A stretch of DNA of 64,000 nucleotides from assembly GCA_914767885.1 (NCBI GenBank), contig CAJZBQ010000017.1, forward strand, positions 186,001-250,000. Direction: 5' to 3'. Below, piece by piece: positions 1 through 9,962 of the stretch. Origin of the DNA: Blepharisma stoltei (lineage: Eukaryota > Ciliophora > Heterotrichea > Heterotrichida > Blepharismidae). Below the pieces are notes generated by a model. That model was not told the origin of the DNA. It was given only the letters and a program-made list of their open reading frames with translations, and made no database searches. The number at the start of each line of letters is the position of its first letter. Position 1 is the first letter of the stretch. The position numbers and the translations under genes are program-made.

Positions 1-361
1 GTGAACAAAACCATTAGAAAAATCCCTATTTTTTGCCCAAAAACCCACCCTCCGTGAGTGAACAAAAATTTTTTTAATTGAAAAATTTTTTATAGAGAAA
101 AATTTTGATATATAAATGATAATTAGCATATGAAATCTAGAGCTAATTCTTTTTAATTTTTAAACGAATTGCTTTTTAAAACATAAATTTTATAAATTAA
201 ATTAATATTTGCTTTCCAATTTTTGCGAATTAGGGATTTTTTTAAATTTCGAAAAAAAAATATTTTTTATAAAATTTATATATAAATTTTTTTTAAAAAA
301 AAAAAATTAAACCCCCTCCGTGAGTGAACAAAATTTTTTGTTCACTCACGGAGGGGGGAAG
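1..361. mobile_element. Family A MITE-like element, left end outside window
   Basis: Begins inside the left arm (GTGAACAAAACC...) and has the second, direct copy of the CTCCGTGAGTGAACAAAA motif near position 50. It ends with the family hairpin at about 315-356, in which CCCTCCGTGAGTGAACAAAA is followed by its reverse complement, then GGGGGGAAGTAA. The interior is A+T-rich. Matches the copies at 18689, 39209 and 49894 along its whole length. The TA at 362-363 is the right junction. Confidence 0.85.
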
Positions 362-363
362 TA

Positions 364-533
364 AAGAAAAGCATTTATCAATAACATTCTAAAGGTGGCA
401 CTAACTAGCTTTAAAAAATGCAAATGCATTTAAAATATTAATTGAATTTTGAACTCCATCAAGGCGCATTTAGCCTCTTAGTGAAATTTTAAGTTTAATA
501 TTCCAATTTCTTAAATGAATAAAACGAATAAAA
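364..533. other. Short upstream region of AP-3 delta
   Basis: About 170 bp of A+T-rich DNA between the family A element and the AP-3 delta ATG. It must hold the promoter and 5' leader of the adaptin gene unless the upstream element is removed and brings other DNA closer. No motif is recognised. Confidence 0.4.
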
Positions 534-3306
534 ATGTTTTCTCGGAACTCAGTTGACGTGATCAAAGGCTTGAGAAAAGGAAAAGTAGACAGAACCGCAT
601 TCCTCACAACTGTGTTTTCAGAAATCAAAGAAGAAGTTAAAAGCAGCGACCTTGTAGTCAAAACAAATGCCATCAAAAAGCTATTTGTCCTTTCACTAGA
701 AGGCTATGACATGGAATGAGCTGCTTTTCACGTTTTAGAAGTCATGAGTTCTACTAAATTTTCCCAGAAACGAATGGGATTTTTGGCAGCTTCCAATTGC
801 TTTAAATCTACCAGTGACATTTTAACACTTGCTACTAATGTATTTCGCAGAGAATTCGTAGCCGCAAACCATTTAGATACTTGCATAGCTGTTAATTGCT
901 TGTGCAACATCATCAATTCTTTTATGTCTACAGAACTATTAAACGACTGTGTTACTTTATTAAATGCTTCCAAGCCCGACTTAAGGAAAAAGGTCTGCTT
1001 ATTGTTTTTCAAAATTTTTTTTAATAACCCAGACGCAGTACCACAGATGTTTGAAAGAGTAGCAGAGAAATTGCAGGATGAAAATATAGGTGTAAAGGTA
1101 GCAACTGTGAATACAATATTAGAAATATCAAGAATCAATCCTAAATGCGCACTTTTTACAGCAAAAGCGCTGTTTGATTTGCTGACGACGACAAAAAATA
1201 ACTGGATGATAATTAAGCTGTTGAAAACAATGGTTGAGCTGACTAAAGTAGAGCCAAGACTGATAAAAAGGTTAATAGATCCATTAAAGACGCTACTGCA
1301 GAGCACCCCAGCGAAGTCTGTGGAATATGAAATAATCAGGACAATTATATCATCTTTTTATGAGAATGAAGAACTTGTGATCTTAGCGATGTCAAAACTT
1401 CAAGGATTTCTATACTATTTTTTTAATAAATTACTATTAATTTATCTATATAATACCTAGGCTATATTTATATAAAATTAAATAGATAGCAACGACCCAA
1501 ATTGTAAAATTTATATAGTAAAATATCTTGGTCTTTCTGGGCTGCAAGAAATGATTAAAAAGCATCCTAATATAGCATATGAATATAACCATTTTATAGT
1601 TGAAGCTCTTCAAAGCAAAGATTTAACTATAAGGCTTCGAGCTCTTTCTCTGCTAAGATTGACTGTATTTTATAATTAGACCTCAAAGCAAAACCTTTGT
1701 GACATTATCGGAGAAATCGTAAAAGAAATTCAAAAATCCGAAAATTCTGATATAAAAGAAGAATTATTTAGTACTGGGTTGTATCTCTTAAGTAAAGAAA
1801 ATTATACATTTTAAAATATATAAGCATAAAACCAATTTTATTATAAAATAATTGCTTTATTTATATAAAAGCATATGACTTGGTTGAAGATTTCAAATGA
1901 ATGTTCATGATTTTAGGCGCATTTTTGAAGCTCAAAACTTCTAAATATGAAGGACAGCTAAGCAGTATTATGCTTGATGTCGTGATAAGGGTTGAGCAGC
2001 TTAGATCAGAAGCTGCAGAACTTGCTATAGATACTCTACAAGATTTTGAATCTTTAAAATCCGAAAAATGTGAAGCCTTAAATGCCTTGCTTTTCATTAT
2101 CGGCGAGTTTGGAGACACTTTATCTCGAGAAAACCAAGAAAATGCTTTAGAATTAGTCTTAAGAGACCGTTGGAAAATCTTAAATTTCCCTGAATCTGTA
2201 CACAACGCCCTTACTGCTGCAACATTTAAACTATTAGTCAAAATAAAAGAAATTAACCCCAATCTCAAAGAAGAAATCCAAGCAAAACTTGAAGAAAGAA
2301 GCAAACAAGTGGACTTTATGGAGAGTCAAGAACGGTCGTTACTCTATATAAATATATTAGCAAACCTTACAGATGAAGAAAAAACTAAGCTCGGCAGCTT
2401 AATTACCTGTTTAAGCCCAGTCCCTTCATATGCTCAAGCGATGGTGTTTGCCCCTGAGTCACTTTTGGTGCCTATAGAAATAGATGAAAACGAAATCCAG
2501 ACGAGAAATGAAGATGGGTCAGTCACTTATCATTATTTCAGGGACGAAGATTTTATTCCTCCTGATATTTTAAGCGAAGAAGAGAGGAAAAAAAGGAGAA
2601 GTGAACTTAAATTAAAGCAGAAAGAAGACCCGTTTTATTTGCAGTCGAACAAAAATAGCCAGTCAGCTAAAAAGAAAGGAAAAGGAAAGAAAAAGCTTAA
2701 CTCCCCATCCTTGATCGAACAATTCCATTGAAAAAATTCCTAAAAATTGAGAAAATTAACCCTAATCCTTTATCGAACAATTTTCTTATATTGCAATTTA
2801 TATACATATATTATTATAATTTACGAAAATTAATAGTTTGCATTTGCAAATTAAAAGTAATTTTCATTTTTTCTTAATAATCTGCATGGAATTAACTTCC
2901 GAAAGCTTAATAATCTAAAAAAATTTAAAATTATCATAAATTAAAACTATTAATAAGGGACAGAAGTATTTATAGGGTGTTAAGGGGTTTTATAATAATT
3001 AAATTAACACAATTTTTCACAAAAAAAGAGTTTAATACTTACTATCTTTAAAAAAGTACACCAAAACAATAAAAAATTATATATATATAATTATTTTTCC
3101 AAAAATTTTTTAAACCCCCATCCTTGATCGAACTTAGAGGTGTTGTTCGATCAAGAATGAGAAGAGTAAGGAAAAAAACTGAAGAGATTAAAGAAGAAAA
3201 TAAAGAAGAAGAAAAAGAAGAAATAAAGCAAGAAATTTCGGTACCCAAGCCAAGCACAGATAAGAAATATACAGTGATGAAAGATCCAGTTCTAGGAAAT
3301 AATTAA
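534..3306 (+). CDS. AP3D1: AP-3 complex subunit delta (adaptin), interrupted by 3 IESs and 2 introns
   Basis: Large subunit of the AP-3 clathrin-associated adaptor, which sorts cargo from endosomes or Golgi to lysosome-type organelles. The predicted product is about 720 residues. An N-terminal adaptin HEAT/ARM trunk reads continuously from the ATG at 534; SLEGYDMEWAAFHVLEVMSS uses UGA for the conserved Trp. Two 15-nt introns (1504-1518, 1665-1679) and IESs at 1411-1482, 1803-1873 and about 2698-3134 must go. Joining gives GFLDSNDPNLKYLG and KENYDLVEDFKW, both typical of delta adaptins. The hinge shows DEDFIPPDILSEEERKKRR followed by DPFYLQS, as in animal delta subunits, then a Lys/Glu-rich tail. 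The ear seems reduced. The stop is 5 bp from the eL18 stop on the other strand. Confidence 0.93.
1411..1482. other. IES, 72 bp, in AP-3 delta
   Basis: A+T-rich segment with in-frame stops, bounded by TA at 1411 and 1483. Removal joins codons to read GFLDSNDPN, matching the adaptin trunk. Starts TATACTATTT. Confidence 0.85.
1504..1518 (+). other. 15-nt intron in AP-3 delta
   Basis: GTAAAATTTATATAG. Removal changes NCKIYIVKYLG to NLKYLG, which matches the conserved NLKYLGL of delta adaptins and keeps the frame (15 = 3n). Confidence 0.9.
1665..1679 (+). other. 15-nt intron in AP-3 delta
   Basis: GTATTTTATAATTAG holds an in-frame TAG. Removal gives LRLTTSKQNLCDIIGE, the expected SKKNLxEI block of the adaptin trunk. 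Confidence 0.92.
1803..1873. other. IES, 71 bp, in AP-3 delta
   Basis: Bounded by TA at 1803 and 1874. It contains TAA stops. Removal gives SKENYDLVEDFKW, where the W is a UGA codon, equivalent to the NYxxxxxFEWY block of other delta adaptins. Starts TATAC, like the IES at 1411. Confidence 0.85.
2698..3166. mobile_element. Family B MITE-like element in AP-3 delta
   Basis: Left end TAACTCCCCATCCTTGATCG; a second, altered copy of the motif lies at about 2760. The right end is a snap-back: CCCCATCCTTGATCGAAC at 3117 and GTTCGATCAAGAATGAGAAG at 3144. The TAs matching the inverted repeats are at 2698 and 3167 (469 bp), but that removal shifts the frame. Removal of 2698-3134 (437 bp, both junctions CTTA) keeps it. 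Confidence 0.8.
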
Positions 3307-3311
3307 TAGAT

Positions 3312-4958
3312 TTATCTTCTACCTCTTGCCCTTTCGAACTTTCTTCCTTCGCTAACCTGCTCTATACAATAAATATAAAAATTATTTGTTTTTTTAATTT
3401 TATTTATCTCTATGCTGTATTTTTTTAAAAAAAACATTAATTTGCAAGTTAGATGGCAGGAGTACGAACATATGGTCTGGCTTTGGATCTCTTTGTTCCA
3501 GGTGCAGCTCCGAAGTGTTTATAAGCTTCTCTTGCAGTCTTTTTGCCTCTTAAAAGCACAGTGTCCTTTCCTGTTGGATTTTGAATTGCAAATTGGTCAA
3601 AAGTGAGGACTTTTCCTCCAGCAGCTTCAACTCTTGCTCTTGCAGCCTCGCTGATTCTCAATGTCACAATTTGAAGACCTTCAGGGACTTGAATCAGTCT
3701 AGGGTCGTCGAGAACGGATCCTACAATCACACAAGTTTTGCTGGTTTTCTCTTTCATGTATTTTGCAATATGTTTAAGAGAAGAGCTTTGGCATTCTGTT
3801 CGAGATATATTAGCTCTGCTAATTTTCTCTATATCAAGCAATTTTATTTCTTTTATATAGAGAACTTCTCCACAGCAATAGTTTAGCCTCTTGTCTCATA
3901 ACACTAGGAGACTGCTCTAAAGGCATTAAGACTCAAGATTTTGCCTCAACACGTCTAAGGATGGCGCAATTAGATAAATAACACACTGGAGCTAAGTATG
4001 ACAAGGGTGAGGCCAGGGCCCATCTTGGCAGCTGGCTTGGCTTGCAGTATCATTTGCTTACTTCCCCCTCTGTGAGTTAATAAAAACATTTGAAAAATCC
4101 CTATATTTTGCCAAAACCCACCCTCCGTGAGCGAACAAATTTTTTTTTAATAGAAAAATTTTTATATATAAATAATAAATAATATATTTAAGTCTCGAGC
4201 TAGTTCTGTTTAATTTTAAATACCTTGCATTTTAAAAATAAATTTTACAATTAAATTAAATTTGCTTTCCAATTTTGCGAATTGGGATTTTTTAAAATTT
4301 GACATAAAAAATATTACTATAAAATTTATATATATAATATTTTTTAAAAAAACCATAAGCGAACAAAATTTTATTGTTCGCTGATTAATAGGGCGAGTTA
4401 GGTATAGATTCGAGCAGCACATATGCTGTTTTGTTGTCAGAACCCGTAAAGTCAAAAGGACATTTTGTTCTACAGCGGTTGAAGACTTTAAATACTAATT
4501 AAATAAGTAAGTTTAAGAGAAAGTGGAGGCCTGTTGTGCCTAGACATAGCCAATCTCTTACTCAAAAATCGATAATGAACATATTTTTGGCATTATTTAT
4601 TTGGGAAAATTCATAAAGTTATCTTTATTCTAAATTTTTTTTTTTATGAAATAAAACTAATTTAAGCCAAAATTATTGAAAATATTACTGTTGTAATTAA
4701 TAGCTTTCTTACTTTTGTATAGAATTTTTTAACTACCACGAACTAAAATTTAAAAATCATCTCTAAGTTTTAATTCAATATTAATTGGGGTCAGTTAGCA
4801 ATGACTTTATTGAAGCCTGAGTCTGTTCTGCGAGCTAAGAACTTATAAAGCTTAAGGAGGAGACGGAGATACAGATTTGTAGTTGTGACCTTGCGTCTGT
4901 TAAGATTTGGCTTCTTACCACCTGCTACTAAGTCAACACCCTATATAGGCCATACCAT
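3312..4958 (-). CDS. RPL18: 60S ribosomal protein eL18, interrupted by 2 IESs and 1 intron
   Basis: Component of the large cytosolic ribosomal subunit. Reading leftwards, the ATG (4956-4958) is followed at once by a 15-nt intron (4941-4955); splicing gives MGVDLVAGG..., the standard eL18 start. The first exon (to about 4796) contains LYLRLLLKLYKFLARRTDSG. A 964-bp IES and a 110-bp IES follow. The middle exon contains VGSVLDDPRLIQVPEGLQI and GGKVLTFDQFA; the last reads YVRSEGRKFERARGRR and stops. The predicted length is 185 residues, against 188 in human. The gene is intact once the insertions are removed, but only short pieces of it look coding in the raw DNA. Confidence 0.93.
3353..3462. other. 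IES, 110 bp, in eL18
   Basis: TA at 3353 and 3463. Removal fuses PYVR to SEGRKFERARGRR, the conserved eL18 C-terminus. The ends form a short imperfect inverted repeat (TAACCTGC... and ...GGCAGGAGTA). Confidence 0.9.
3832..4795. mobile_element. IES, 964 bp, in eL18, containing a degenerate family A copy
   Basis: TA at 3832 and 4796. It lies between the eL18 exon ending FNKVIA and the exon starting IEKISRAN, and the frame is kept. The inner part 4059-4398 is a decayed family A element: CTTACTTCCCCCTCTGTGAG at the left, then CACCCTCCGTGAGCGAACAAA, and AAGCGAACAAAATTTTATTG with a weakened hairpin at the right. The rest (3866-4058, 4400-4795) shows no recognisable content. The exact left joint may differ by a few codons. 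Confidence 0.75.
4941..4955 (-). other. 15-nt intron directly after the eL18 start codon
   Basis: On the minus strand the sequence is GTATGGCCTATATAG. It lies between ATG and GGTGTTGAC, so the spliced product begins MGVD as in other eukaryotes. Confidence 0.9.
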
Positions 4959-5073
4959 TTCTTAAAGATTACAAATGGGAATTCAAGAAGCATGTAAAGT
5001 TGCTACCAACAAGCCAAAAAACACCTAAATAATCGCAATCTTCTCAAAATTTATCATAAATTAGAGAAATTCG
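4959..5073. other. Spacer between eL18 start and ARM-protein stop
   Basis: 115 bp upstream of eL18 and downstream of the ARM-repeat gene. It should hold the eL18 promoter. No motif is recognised. Confidence 0.35.
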
Positions 5074-7549
5074 TTATGAAATTATATTCATTAAGTTCGG
5101 ATACTTCACCATATTCCGCTTAATCCCTTCATCTCCATAGTCATTAATAAATTTCTTAAGGACTTCTTTATTATGAGCATCTTTTATGCAGATTTTCCTC
5201 AAAATCTGTGAAGTCTCTTTGCTGACCCCGCTTTCCTCAGATAAGAAAGGTCCTAGTTTCTGAGAAATATTAGGAGTGTCAATAGCTTCGCTTTCAGCAT
5301 CTTCGTATTTTTCTATTAACTCTCTGATCTAAAAAAAACAGTTCCAATTTAAGAGGAAAAATTAATATTCTCAAAAATCTGATCAAGACATCCACCAAAG
5401 TCCAAAGCTATCAATATAAATCAAAGAAATCTAGAATTATTTTTTGGAGATATTAGAGAATTTGTGGATTTTATTTAGAAATCACTGGATTCATGGGATT
5501 TTTTGTTGATTTCTTGATTCACCAAAATGGCCACCCCCAATAAATGGGTGCTAAATTTTTTCAATATAATTTTTCCAATGAAAGGGGAAGTAGGAAATTT
5601 ATTGCTTTTACATATTGCTGGTAAAAAGGCAACTTTTGAGGGCTAATATGAGGAGGATTCTCATAGGTGTTTAGCTTAGGGAGAAGCCTGATGAGAGGTT
5701 TTATAGCTCTGATACCAAAAACTTCATCTAAAATTGGCAAATTTGACGAAAGGAGGGTGACCGATTTATCAAAGCCTTCAGGCAAGTCAGCAATATTATG
5801 AAAGCATTGCTTTGCATTGATTCTTATATCTTCATGCTCCCCTTTTAACAACTCAAACAGCCTCTCTAACACTTTAAATTTGTCATTTTTCTTTAATCCA
5901 ACAGCTTGGTTTTTCCCTTCTAGCTCAATTGTGACAGTCATAATAACTGCAGTCCCTAGTCTTTTTTGTTCATATGACCTGTTGCTATTTATATATTTTG
6001 ACGCAGCACTAATAGCATTTTCATCAGTCCCTTCAATCTTCCCTATCGGATGTATCGTTATATGTGAAATCACATGGAGGGTTCTTTCTATCATAACGAT
6101 TTCTTGTTCCTTGTATTTTTTAGCTAGTTTTAAAAAATTGATTAAACTTTTCATAAGACCTGTTCCAAGCATTGGCTCAATCCCTATATCATATTCGCTG
6201 ATGTTAATAAAGGCTTCTAATAAGTATAGCAAGCACATCTTATTTTTGGTCTTTGGAGCTTTAGAAAAATTGATAAATGCGCTTACCATTGTTATGATTG
6301 TGCAGCTTTCAGCAAGCTTAGCTACACCGTCTCTTGAATTTGAAAGCCTGCATAATGTTCATGCGACAGCTTCTCTTACATTTGTATTCTCATCTGTTAA
6401 GTGCCTTTGCAAAGGTGGGAATACGTCGTTTAATATCATAATGTTCCTGCCTTGCATCATAAAAATAAGCCCACCGATTAAATAAGCAGCTTCCATTCTC
6501 ACGGTTCAGTTTTCTGAATTTAGTAACCCCTCCCTTTTAATTAAAATAAAATTTAATTTTTTAATAGAAAATTTTATCATTGAAAAAAATATAAATAGTT
6601 TTGACGGTTCCTTCACACGACGACTATTTCATAACGACTATTTTTTTTTGGCCTATTTTTTTTTGGCCTATTTTTTTTTTTGGCCTATTTTTTTTTGGCC
6701 TATTTTTTTTGGCCTATTTTTTTTGGCCTATTTTTTTTGGCCTATTTTTTTGCCTAGCCTCATTCATGAAGCTGCTGAGAGGGCTAAAACCTAATTGAGA
6801 AGCAGAGACTTTTACTTACGCGATTAATATTTAGTAAATTAAGTAAAAAACTACTAATTAAATCTAAAATTTTCGAAATTTTAAAAAGCAATGAATTAGT
6901 ATTCATGGAGTAAGAAATCTGTTAAGGGTGCATTTTTTGTTGGTTAAATCGTTTAAAATACATTAAAAATTATATTAAAACAATTAGTATGGAATTATGC
7001 CCAAATATTAGTAAAAATAGTTTAAAAAATTGTCAAAAATCGGCCAAAAAAATAGGCCAAAAAAAAATAGGCCAAAAAAAAATAGGCCAAAAAAATAGGC
7101 CAAAAAAAAAAATAGTCGTTATGAAATAGTCGTCGTGTGAAGATACGAGTTTTGACTTAATTTAATGGAGGGATTGGAAATTTAGAGTTATTTAGACAGC
7201 TGAAACACTGAGTATATTTTTTTTTTGAATTAATTTTTCATAAAAATAAATTAAAACTCAAAATATTGCAATCACTTAATATTTTTATTTTTAACAGTTT
7301 ATATTTAAGAGGGAGTAAGTTTCCGCATGATTCCATAATTCTTGAATTGATCATTTTGTCTTTCGTGGACTGATGAGAAACCAATCCATTGAGTGTATGC
7401 AAGGTTTCTTCACTTAAATTGATAGGAAGATGAGAAAATTCTAAATCGCTTGCAAGCTTTGGGATGTTTGTGAAAAAAGCTATATTAATTTGAGAAGGGT
7501 GCTTGTTTTTTAAAAATTCATCCACTAAATATTCTTTGCAGCTTTGCAT
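5074..7549 (-). CDS. ARM/HEAT-repeat protein, interrupted by 2 IESs
   Basis: Predicted 485-residue, mostly helical protein. The middle exon shows armadillo-type helices (TVRMEAAYLIGGLIFM, NVREAVAWTLCRLSNS with UGA for W, DIRINAKQCFHNIADL). The N-terminal exon (7306-7549) starts MQSCKEYLVDEFLKN and runs into GNLLPLKREGLLNSENW after a 768-bp IES. The C-terminal exon (5074-5316) reads LIEKYEDAESEAID... and ends PNLMNIIS. The general look recalls cytoplasmic or axonemal ARM proteins such as RSPH14, but this is not secure. No catalytic motif; a scaffold role is likely. Confidence 0.75.
5317..5566. other. IES, 250 bp, in ARM-repeat gene
   Basis: TA at 5317 and 5567. Removal joins SLEKL to IEKYEDAES in frame. 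Without it, the reading frame runs into junk and a stop. Confidence 0.75.
6538..7305. mobile_element. IES, 768 bp, carrying family C long-inverted-repeat element
   Basis: TA at 6538 and 7306; both junctions read TTAA. Removal gives GNLLPLKREGLLNSENW in frame. Inside, 6611-7142 is an element with long inverted repeats: CTTCACACGACGACTATTTC at the left and its complement at the right. Each arm continues into tandem units of TATTTTTTTTGGCC (about 7 at the left, 5 at the right as GGCC + poly-A). The centre is plain A+T-rich DNA without an ORF. Confidence 0.85.
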
Positions 7550-8178
7550 ACTGTTATTAATATGAAATGCCCTTTTGAAGTGTTAGGGACTCATTAATAA
7601 GGGAAAGCAGTCGAAATCAAAAGTAATCAATAAATTATTTGAAAAAAACATTCGTCCTCTTAGTTTGCAAGCAAAAGATTTTTTTTCCACTCTTAAGGGG
7701 GAGAAGTAACAGTTCGTTCATTATTAAATGCCATTAGAGGTCAATTTAATCAATTAAAATAGGAAATTGAAGGAAAGCGTAAAGCCTAACGAATGCATAG
7801 ATTCTGAAATACTGAGCTTGGGATGAATAAATTTTATAATTAATTATAGATTGCAAATAGCATACAAATATTTACAGAAGCAGAGCCCATCTAAATGGCA
7901 GAAATAACTGCCGCTTATAAAAAGAATTTAATATTTTAAAATTAATTTGAAAAGTCATAAGTATAGATGATAGAAAATTTATTAATTTTAATAAAAACAC
8001 CGATTTTTAAATTTATTACTGGCTTTTTAAAGAGAAAGCTATCTCTTTTTATTTCCTTCACAATGTTTAAGTTTCTTCTTTTTGTCTTTTAGGACCAATA
8101 TTTATGGCGCAGGCGTCGCGTAAAGGAGCCAAATGAAACAATACATAATATGAAAAACCAATCCAAGAGCTCAAAAAA
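7550..8178. other. Intergenic, A+T-rich
   Basis: Divergent spacer between the ARM-protein start (7549, minus strand) and the coiled-coil gene start (8179, plus strand). It must hold both promoters. No repeat or RNA gene is recognised. Confidence 0.4.
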
Positions 8179-8661
8179 ATGAAAAATAAGTACAATGACA
8201 TTGGAAGAAGCAGAAGCACTGGAAGAAACTTAATACCTCTGCAAGCAAATGGACAATTTAATAGTGAAAACTACCTAAAATCAGCGCAATCGTGGCTAAA
8301 AGTATTAAAAAATGATAAATCCTTTCTTGAAAAAAGACATTCATTATCTCCACAAGCAGACGAATACTTGGAAATGTTACAATTACACATAAAAGAGCAG
8401 CTGCAAACCGTTTTAAATCTAGAAAAAGAAAACAAAAGGCTAAATAAATCCCAATCTATATCAGCCAGCAACGATAAAATTTCTTTAAGCACTGACGGAA
8501 GCATGATACGAGAAATTGTTCGATATAGGAAAAATATTAACAAAGCTGAAGAACAAGAAATAAGCAACCAAAATAAAATGAAAGAGTACCAAATAAGGAT
8601 TCTGAAGCTTGAAGAAGAAATAAAAAGCTTAAAAACGAACGGAAATAACATAAACGATTAG
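8179..8661 (+). CDS. Small coiled-coil protein
   Basis: 160 residues, not recognised. It starts MKNKYNDIGRSRSTGRNLIP and has a Ser-rich middle (SQSISASNDKISLSTDGSM). The C-terminal third is a charged coiled coil (EEQEISNQNKMKEYQ, LEEEIKSLK). The ATG at 8179 is the first in this frame after a stop at 8146. No IES or intron is seen. Probably cytoskeletal or structural; this is inference from composition only. Confidence 0.6.
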   Translation: MKNKYNDIGRSRSTGRNLIPLQANGQFNSENYLKSAQSWLKVLKNDKSFLEKRHSLSPQADEYLEMLQLHIKEQLQTVLNLEKENKRLNKSQSISASNDKISLSTDGSMIREIVRYRKNINKAEEQEISNQNKMKEYQIRILKLEEEIKSLKTNGNNIND

Positions 8662-9084
8662 ATTAGATTAAATTAAATTGTAAAGGGGAATTATTTCAGC
8701 TCATCTTTGTCAAGGCAGGCTTCAGGCTCAGGTAGCCCGAATCCAGCCACACAACACCTTTTTTCTGTTGAGTTCAACAAAAATGGTGAGATCGGTAGTC
8801 TCTCAGGAAGAATCTGCCAATTGTGTTTGGGTCTGCTCAGCGACAAAAAAATTTTTAAACTGTTAGGAGGGCTCAGAGTATGAGTGAACCGCTCAATACC
8901 TCTTCTAGATTCCCAGCTTTATTCAGGAAATATTGCTTCATCAGAAAAATGAGCCTAAAATAAATTTTGGTCTCTTATCTGTGGTTTGAGGAAAAACATA
9001 AACGAAGAAACTGAAAGTAAAGGGAGTTTTGTTGAAACTTATAATAAATCTTAACTTAAATTACTTATAGAGAAGTCCCCTACA
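8662..9084. other. Intergenic with GC-richer repeat-like DNA
   Basis: 8690-8950 is clearly GC-richer than the surroundings and has no long ORF. A stretch near 8860-8920 (...CGCTCAATACCTCTTC...) recalls part of family E, so it may be a worn repeat. 8950-9084 is A+T-rich. Confidence 0.35.
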
Positions 9085-9575
9085 GGTCAGCAGGCCACTA
9101 ATCAACTCTGTATAACGCTCCACTGCTTGCTTCGGAGCCCATATCAGCCTTCCACCGTATTGCTTCTCACGGACGAGACTTGCACTCGCTACCCTAGAGT
9201 CAGAGACTTTGGGCCGTCAACGTCAACGGGGTTCGACCTTTCTGAAAAATTCGAAAAATCGAATTTTCTGATCGCTGTCGACAAAAATGGAACTATGGCG
9301 CAATGCCTGTATCGCGCTGAGGATTGTGTCTGACTTGCCAAGTGACAACCTCTAGTCTTGCTGGAGTTCCCCTTTCCAGCATCAGCGAAACATTTTCCCC
9401 ACGAGGTAAAACCTTGTCCTGGATGTGAGCTCGCGGTCGGTTGAACCCGGCCTGATACACATTTTCAAGCGCTGTCCTCCGTTCCGCAAGCTCCCCAGCA
9501 TTCTCAATGAGCCTACCGGCTACAAATGCTAAGAGGAGCAGGTTGGCTCACGGCCCCCATTTTAATGTATACAAA
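9085..9575 (-). mobile_element. Diverged family D retroelement-like copy
   Basis: GC-rich block with the family D landmarks in the same order as the copies at 14010 and 27985: a hairpin around AATTCGAAAAATCGAATTTT, the phrase CCCCTTTCCAGCATC, CCCCACGAGGTAAAACC, and a terminal CCCCCATTTTAATGTAT whose complement resembles the TTAAAATATGGCG head. Ends are approximate and no target-site duplication was found. Confidence 0.55.
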
Positions 9576-9611
9576 ACTTATAAATCACTGGCTAAAAAAC
9601 TGAAATTAATT

Positions 9612-9945
9612 ATGGCTATATGGAAAATTAACACAGGAAAACTTCAGCAGAAAATTAACGATTTAGAAAAAGAGCAAAAAGAATTGCAAGAAGAAGCTAT
9701 GCTTAATGAAGGCACTATTATAAAAATACTTTTTATAAAAAATAAAATGAAGATTATATATAGAAAAGTATATGGCACTACAAACAAGAACGTTTAAAAA
9801 GCAGTCCCAACAGCGACTGCTTAAAATGACATTTGACGACTACTCAACTCTAAAGCTGAATAAATATTCCCCCAAAGACAGTGACTTCAGAGACCCTGAC
9901 GTCTCTTTCTTCTACAAACCCTCAATCAACGCCCTGTACACTTAA
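9612..9945 (+). CDS. Small coiled-coil protein with a 40-bp IES
   Basis: About 97 residues after removal of a 40-bp segment at 9721-9760. It starts MAIWKINTGKLQQKINDLEK, is coiled coil to EEAMLNEGT, then IIEKYMALQTRTFKK and a C-terminus DPDVSFFYKPSINALYT before TAA. The function is not recognised. The stop lies 17 bp from the NSF stop on the other strand. Upstream DNA is the family D copy, so a 5' exon could be hidden there. Confidence 0.6.
9721..9760. other. Very short IES, 40 bp
   Basis: TA at 9721 and 9761, both in the context TTATA. Removal shifts the downstream frame into register and gives GTIIEKYMALQTRTF. Without it the frame ends at TAA 9795 and the clearly coding last 170 bp has no start. 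Confidence 0.65.
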
Positions 9946-9962
9946 TTTTACCAATTTTTTAT

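Noticed and set aside
728-1306. Long minus-strand ORF opposite AP-3 delta
   Set aside because: Shadow of the adaptin frame; the plus strand has the conserved protein.
3449-3841. eL18 as a 5'-truncated pseudogene
   Set aside because: The missing N-terminus (MGVDLVAGG...) was found at 4796-4958 beyond a 964-bp IES, and the C-terminus at 3312-3352, giving a full-length protein.
5817-6485. 222-codon plus-strand ORF opposite the ARM-repeat gene
   Set aside because: Hydrophobic shadow of a helical repeat protein.
6601-6798. Short ORF with FFFWPIFFFGLFF repeats; also the evenly spaced repeat considered as CRISPR
   Set aside because: It is a translation of the TATTTTTTTTGGCC tandem units in the family C arm. 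No spacers, eukaryotic context.
9085-9575. tRNA or 5S rRNA gene in the GC-rich blocks (e.g. GGGGTTCGACC at 9228)
   Set aside because: No cloverleaf with a matching acceptor stem could be drawn; the block belongs to a repeat family.
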